NCBI GenBank assembly: GCA_029547745.1
Contig: JAKPOQ010000117.1
Coordinates: 1 to 56,637, forward strand
DNA: 56,637 nucleotides
Direction of reading: 5' to 3'
Source of the DNA: Actinomycetes bacterium
GTDB taxonomy: Bacteria > Actinomycetota > Thermoleophilia > UBA2241
Position numbers and translations under genes: made by a program. The notes under the pieces were generated by a model. It worked only from the letters and a program-made list of their open reading frames with translations, searched no databases and was not told the origin of the DNA. Below, piece by piece: positions 53,472 through 56,637 of the stretch (the stretch's first letter is position 1; every line of letters starts with the position of its first letter).

Positions 53472-55664
53472 TTGACGAGCGACGGCCCGCCCCGCGAAGA
53501 AGGCTTCTCCAAGGACGCCGACAAGCTGATCCGGCGGCTCTCGCTGGTCGCCCTGCTGCTCTCGCGTGGCGGTCGGCCGGTGACGACCGAGCAGATCCGC
53601 CGGAGCGTCGAGGGCTACCCGCGGATGTCGGACGACGCCTTCAAGCGGCGCTTCTACGAAGACCGCGACGAGCTCGGCAAGCTGGGCATCCCGATCGTCG
53701 CCGGCGAGGATCCCGAGACGAGGGGTGAGGTCTACCGCCTGCCGGCGAGCGCCTACTACCTGCCGCCCGTCCACCTGACCCGCGAGGAACTCACCGCCCT
53801 CGCCGCCTGTCTCGCCGTACTGCAGGACCGCTTCGCCTACTCGAAGCCGCTGCGCCTCGCCCTCGTGAGTCTCATGCAGGGCCGCCCGGAACTACTGCAA
53901 GAGGCTTCAGCGCCGGGGGCCGCGGCGGCCCCGGAGCCCGGGGCGGCGACGGGGCCCGGGGCGGCGCCGGGGCCCGCGGCGGCGCCGGAAGCCGGGGCGG
54001 CGCCGGAGGCCGGGGCGGCGGGGCTCGCCGTCGTTGCTGAGCCCGGTCCCGGCGCCGCCGTCCTGCCCAAGCTGCAGGCGGCCATCGCCGAGCGCAAGAC
54101 GGTCGTCTTCCGCTACTACGCGATCGGCCGCGACGAGGAACGCGAGCGCACGGTCGACCCCTACGGCCTCCAACTGGTCGGCGACGAGTGGTACCTCATC
54201 GGCTTCTGCCACCTGCGGCAGGCGGTGCGCACTTTCCGCCTGTCGCGCATCCGCTCGCGCGTGACCTACGCGACGCGCGCCCCGCACGACTTCTCCCTTC
54301 CGGAGGACTTCGACCTCGCCGCCTACCGCGACCGCCCTCCGTGGCGCCTCGGCGCCGCCGTCGGCGAGGCTTGCATCCGCGTGGCTGCCGACATGGCCTG
54401 GTGGGTCCAGGCGCACTACGCCCGCTGCGGTACGATCGAGCGACTGGATGACAACGATATCCGCTTCACCACCGCCTACTCCTCGGCGCCGGAGATCCTC
54501 GCCTGGGTCCTGGGCCTCGGCGAGTACGCCACGCTCGAAGGGCCCGAAGAGCTGCGCACCGAGCTCAGGGCGCAGCTGGACCGGCTCGACGCCCTGCTCG
54601 CCGCGCCGCCGCCCGACCTCGCCGGTGCGGCGCCGGCCGCCGCGCCGAAGGCGCGCCGCCGGCGCCGCACCGGCGACGACTGGCGCGTCGAGGTCGACCG
54701 TTTCACCAGGCTCACGGCCCTCGCCACCTACCTGCTGCGCCACTGCGACGAGAGCGGGGAGGGCCTGCTCCCTGTCAGCCGCGTGTGCGAGGACCTCGAC
54801 CTCACGCCTGAGGAGCTGCGCGCCGACGTTCGCCTCCTCAACCTCGTCAACTTCGGCGCCGACGGCGCCCTCCTCTTCGCCCAGTACAAGGACCGCGACA
54901 CGATCGAGGTCTGGTGCGACCTCGCCGGCGAGACCTTCGCGCGCCCGGCCCGCCTCTCGCCGCTCCAGGCCGACACGCTGCTGCTCGCCATCGAGCTCGT
55001 CGGCGGCCAGGCGCCGGTCGCCTCGGGCGCGGCGCTCGCCAGCGCGGCCGAGAAGCTCCGCGCGGCGCGCTATGCCGGTCCGCCGACCTTAGCCGCGAGC
55101 GCACAGTTGCCCCCGCAAGACGACGTCTTCGCCGCCGTCAGCGCGGCCATCCGCGACCGCCGCCTCCTCGACATCGAGTACTGGAGCGAAGGGACGGGCG
55201 AGACCACCGAGCGGACGGTCGAGCCCTACCTCATGGTGCGCAGCCGCGGCGAGTGGTACTACGTCTGCTACTGTCGCCGCGCGCAGGGACGGCGCGTCTT
55301 CCGCGTCGCGACGACCAAACGCGCCGTCCTCCGTGACGAGACCTTCGCGCCACGCCCGGACCTCGAGCTCGAGCTCTACCGCCGTGAGGGGATCCCCTCG
55401 TCGCAGGCCTACGCGCCGCGGACGGCGACCGTCTGGTACAGCCCCCGGGCAGCGCGCTACGTCGAGGAGGAGCAGCCTGTCGACCGGCTCCCGGACGGCT
55501 CCTGTGTCGTCCGCCAGCCGTACCTCGACGACCCTTGGCTCGTCCATCACCTCCTGCGCTTCGCCGGGGAGGCTCGTCCGCTCGCCCCGGCGGACGCCGT
55601 CGAGGCGATGCGCAGGACAGTGCGCCGCCTCCGCGAGCAGTACGGCGACGGCGGAGACGCATGA
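53472..55664 (+). CDS. pafBC: Fused PafB-PafC-type WYL transcriptional regulator
   Basis: A 730-residue protein made of two similar halves. Half 1 has a helix-turn-helix (LSLVALLLSRGGRPVTTEQI) and WYL domain (ERTVDPYGLQLVGDEWYLIG); half 2 has a second helix-turn-helix (about 400-480) and WYL domain (ERTVEPYLMVRSRGEWYYVC). In mycobacteria PafB and PafC are separate and activate DNA-damage genes without LexA; single-chain fusions are known. An Ala/Pro/Gly run of about 45 residues joins the domains of half 1. The start is TTG 53472 with GAGGAGA upstream. Confidence 0.88.
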   Translation: MTSDGPPREEGFSKDADKLIRRLSLVALLLSRGGRPVTTEQIRRSVEGYPRMSDDAFKRRFYEDRDELGKLGIPIVAGEDPETRGEVYRLPASAYYLPPVHLTREELTALAACLAVLQDRFAYSKPLRLALVSLMQGRPELLQEASAPGAAAAPEPGAATGPGAAPGPAAAPEAGAAPEAGAAGLAVVAEPGPGAAVLPKLQAAIAERKTVVFRYYAIGRDEERERTVDPYGLQLVGDEWYLIGFCHLRQAVRTFRLSRIRSRVTYATRAPHDFSLPEDFDLAAYRDRPPWRLGAAVGEACIRVAADMAWWVQAHYARCGTIERLDDNDIRFTTAYSSAPEILAWVLGLGEYATLEGPEELRTELRAQLDRLDALLAAPPPDLAGAAPAAAPKARRRRRTGDDWRVEVDRFTRLTALATYLLRHCDESGEGLLPVSRVCEDLDLTPEELRADVRLLNLVNFGADGALLFAQYKDRDTIEVWCDLAGETFARPARLSPLQADTLLLAIELVGGQAPVASGAALASAAEKLRAARYAGPPTLAASAQLPPQDDVFAAVSAAIRDRRLLDIEYWSEGTGETTERTVEPYLMVRSRGEWYYVCYCRRAQGRRVFRVATTKRAVLRDETFAPRPDLELELYRREGIPSSQAYAPRTATVWYSPRAARYVEEEQPVDRLPDGSCVVRQPYLDDPWLVHHLLRFAGEARPLAPADAVEAMRRTVRRLREQYGDGGDA

Positions 55665-56260
55665 TGGCGCTCCAGTCGCTTCTCAGCGCGATGCTTCCGA
55701 GCGCGGTCGTCGGACTGAGCGTCGACTCCGCGTTCGAGTCCGTCGTGAACGTCTTCTACCTGCTGCAGTGGCAACTGCCCGTCTTGCCGGTCGTCTGCAT
55801 CGTGCTCGGCGTCCTGACCGCCCGCAAGACCCACCGCAGCACGTTCAACTGGGTGCTCGTCGGCCTGTTCGCCGGCGTCATCCCCGTGGTGGGTCCCGTG
55901 CTCATGGTCGTCGCCTACTTCTGGTATCCGCCGCCCGCGCCGACGAGGCGCGCCGGATACCATCCGCCGGGGAGCGGCGCTGCCCGGACGAAGCCCGGGA
56001 GCGGCGCTGCCCGGACGAAGCGGGGGCAGCGCCGACCGCGGACCGGCTCCGCGTCGCAACCCGCCCGACGCCGGACGGGCGACGCCCGGCGAGAGGGAGC
56101 AACGACGCCTCGGCAAGACACCGCGGCAGACGCCCGGCGAGAGGGCGCAGCGACGCCTCGGCAAGAGATGACGGGCGACGGTCCGACAGAAGGGGCGAAG
56201 GTCACCCCGGCAGAAGAGGCGGACGCCGCCCGGCGGACCGAGGCGGACGACCGCCCGTGA
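55661..56260 (+). CDS. Small membrane protein with repeat-rich tail
   Basis: A 199-residue protein. Two clear helices (LPVLPVVCIVLGVLTARK region and FNWVLVGLFAGVIPVVGPVL, about 38-88) and one weaker segment at the N-terminus, then a polar tail with two internal duplications: GSGAARTKP/GSGAARTKR and ADARREGATTPRQ-like units. The ATG at 55661 overlaps the pafBC stop (ATGA) and a second ATG follows at once. The next gene overlaps by GTGA, so it is the middle of an operon. No family recognised. Confidence 0.65.
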   Translation: MMALQSLLSAMLPSAVVGLSVDSAFESVVNVFYLLQWQLPVLPVVCIVLGVLTARKTHRSTFNWVLVGLFAGVIPVVGPVLMVVAYFWYPPPAPTRRAGYHPPGSGAARTKPGSGAARTKRGQRRPRTGSASQPARRRTGDARREGATTPRQDTAADARREGAATPRQEMTGDGPTEGAKVTPAEEADAARRTEADDRP

Positions 56261-56637
56261 AGGTGGACGCCCGGTCCGCGGCGCAGCGCGACGACGCGTG
56301 GGTCTTCTGCGGCGCCGGGCGCCTGGAGGTGCCCGGCGCTGATGCGTTCGTACCGCCGGCGCGCCTCACGCCGGTCGACGATCCCGGTCGGGCGGTGGCC
56401 CGGGCCCTCGCCGAGCCGGTGGCCTCGCGCCCTCTCGGCGAGCTGGCCCGCGAGGCGTTGGGTGACGCGCGACGGAGAGGGGCCGCGACACCGCCGGGCG
56501 GCGCTGCAACCACGCCGTGGTGGACGCGCACGGCGGCACAGCCCGCTGACGGCGGAACCGGCAGGGGCGCGAGGGGCGGGCACGGCGAGATAGTGCTCGC
56601 CGTGCCCGACGCCTCGCGCCCCTGCCCCACCCCGCTC
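56257..56637 (+). CDS. LarA-like (DUF2088) protein, 5' part only
   Basis: GTG 56257 overlaps the previous stop (GTGA) and the frame runs off the window after 127 codons. GRAVARALAEPVASRPLGEL and EIVLAVPDASRPCPTPL match the N-terminal pattern of nickel-dependent lactate racemase LarA and related 2-hydroxyacid racemases. Between them lies an insertion of about 40 residues (Arg/Gly/Ala/Pro-rich) absent from the family. Part of this insertion is an inverted copy of the conserved sequence that follows. The catalytic part is outside the window, so substrate is unknown; a larE gene at 39485 fits the same cofactor system. Confidence 0.7.
   Translation, partial: MKVDARSAAQRDDAWVFCGAGRLEVPGADAFVPPARLTPVDDPGRAVARALAEPVASRPLGELAREALGDARRRGAATPPGGAATTPWWTRTAAQPADGGTGRGARGGHGEIVLAVPDASRPCPTPL
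56560..56626. repeat. Two-part inverted repeat inside the larA-like coding sequence
   Basis: GGCAGGGGCGCGAGG (56560-56574) pairs exactly with 56612-56626, and GGGCACGGCGAG (56578-56589) with 56596-56607, separated by 3-4 unpaired bases and a 6-nt loop. The total is 27 bp. The left side is in the insertion, the right side in the conserved DASRPCPT region. Confidence 0.9.

Overview
The window is about 56.6 kb of very GC-rich bacterial chromosome, with dense overlapping genes, frequent GTG/TTG starts and strong G/C third-position bias. Several features point to Actinomycetota, probably a deep-branching, partly anaerobic lineage rather than a typical streptomycete or mycobacterium. These are a division cluster with mraZ, ftsW, ftsQ and ftsZ but no ftsA, a fused PafBC-type WYL regulator, paired STAS proteins, MttB-family methyltransferases and Lar (nickel-pincer) genes. 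The lineage is an inference from gene content only.

Layout. 1-1.3 kb: a decayed defence-type locus, with the tail of a possible DNA methyltransferase, a beheaded TIR-like (ThsB-type) gene and a frameshifted IS30 transposase. 1.4-9.2 kb: a secreted NodB deacetylase, leuS, a membrane metallophosphoesterase, tRNA-Ala(GGC), two STAS proteins and a small double zinc-finger protein. 9.4-14.8 kb: secF-secD, then a four-gene iron-sulfur/flavin electron-transfer operon. 14.9-30.2 kb: the division and wall (dcw) cluster on the minus strand, in transcription order mraZ-rsmH-ftsL-ftsI-murE-murF-mraY-murD-ftsW-murG-murC-ftsQ-ftsZ. It begins with a canonical MraZ operator, and ftsZ has its own good promoter. 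murB, ddl and ftsA are absent from the cluster.

30.5-43.6 kb: mixed housekeeping genes. They include pyrF plus a LysM protein, otsB, an enoyl-CoA hydratase, pcrA/uvrD, a VIT-like membrane protein, a DUF211 protein, and a sulfur operon cysK-moeB-larE followed by cysE. A pair of gate-domain membrane proteins closes the block. 43.7-51.5 kb: a lipoprotein and a secreted amidase, then a divergent pair encoding a fold-III PLP decarboxylase and an ornithine/alanine-racemase-like enzyme. Next comes a short ORF followed by a strongly structured RNA, leading into two tandem MttB-family methyltransferases. 51.7-56.6 kb: a secreted repeat protein, fused PafBC, a small membrane protein and the 5' end of a LarA-like gene cut by the window edge.

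The most interesting unit is 48.2-51.6 kb. A promoter drives a 34-codon Met-rich ORF. Directly after its stop codon comes an 11-nt sequence perfectly complementary to the Shine-Dalgarno region of the first mttB-like gene, enclosing further perfect stems. The geometry is that of leader-peptide-controlled translation. The operon ends in a perfect 33-bp hairpin. A second theme is local repeat growth: duplicated 3' ends of genes, tandem insertions in PyrF and LarE, and an inverted copy of conserved larA coding sequence inside an insertion in the same gene.
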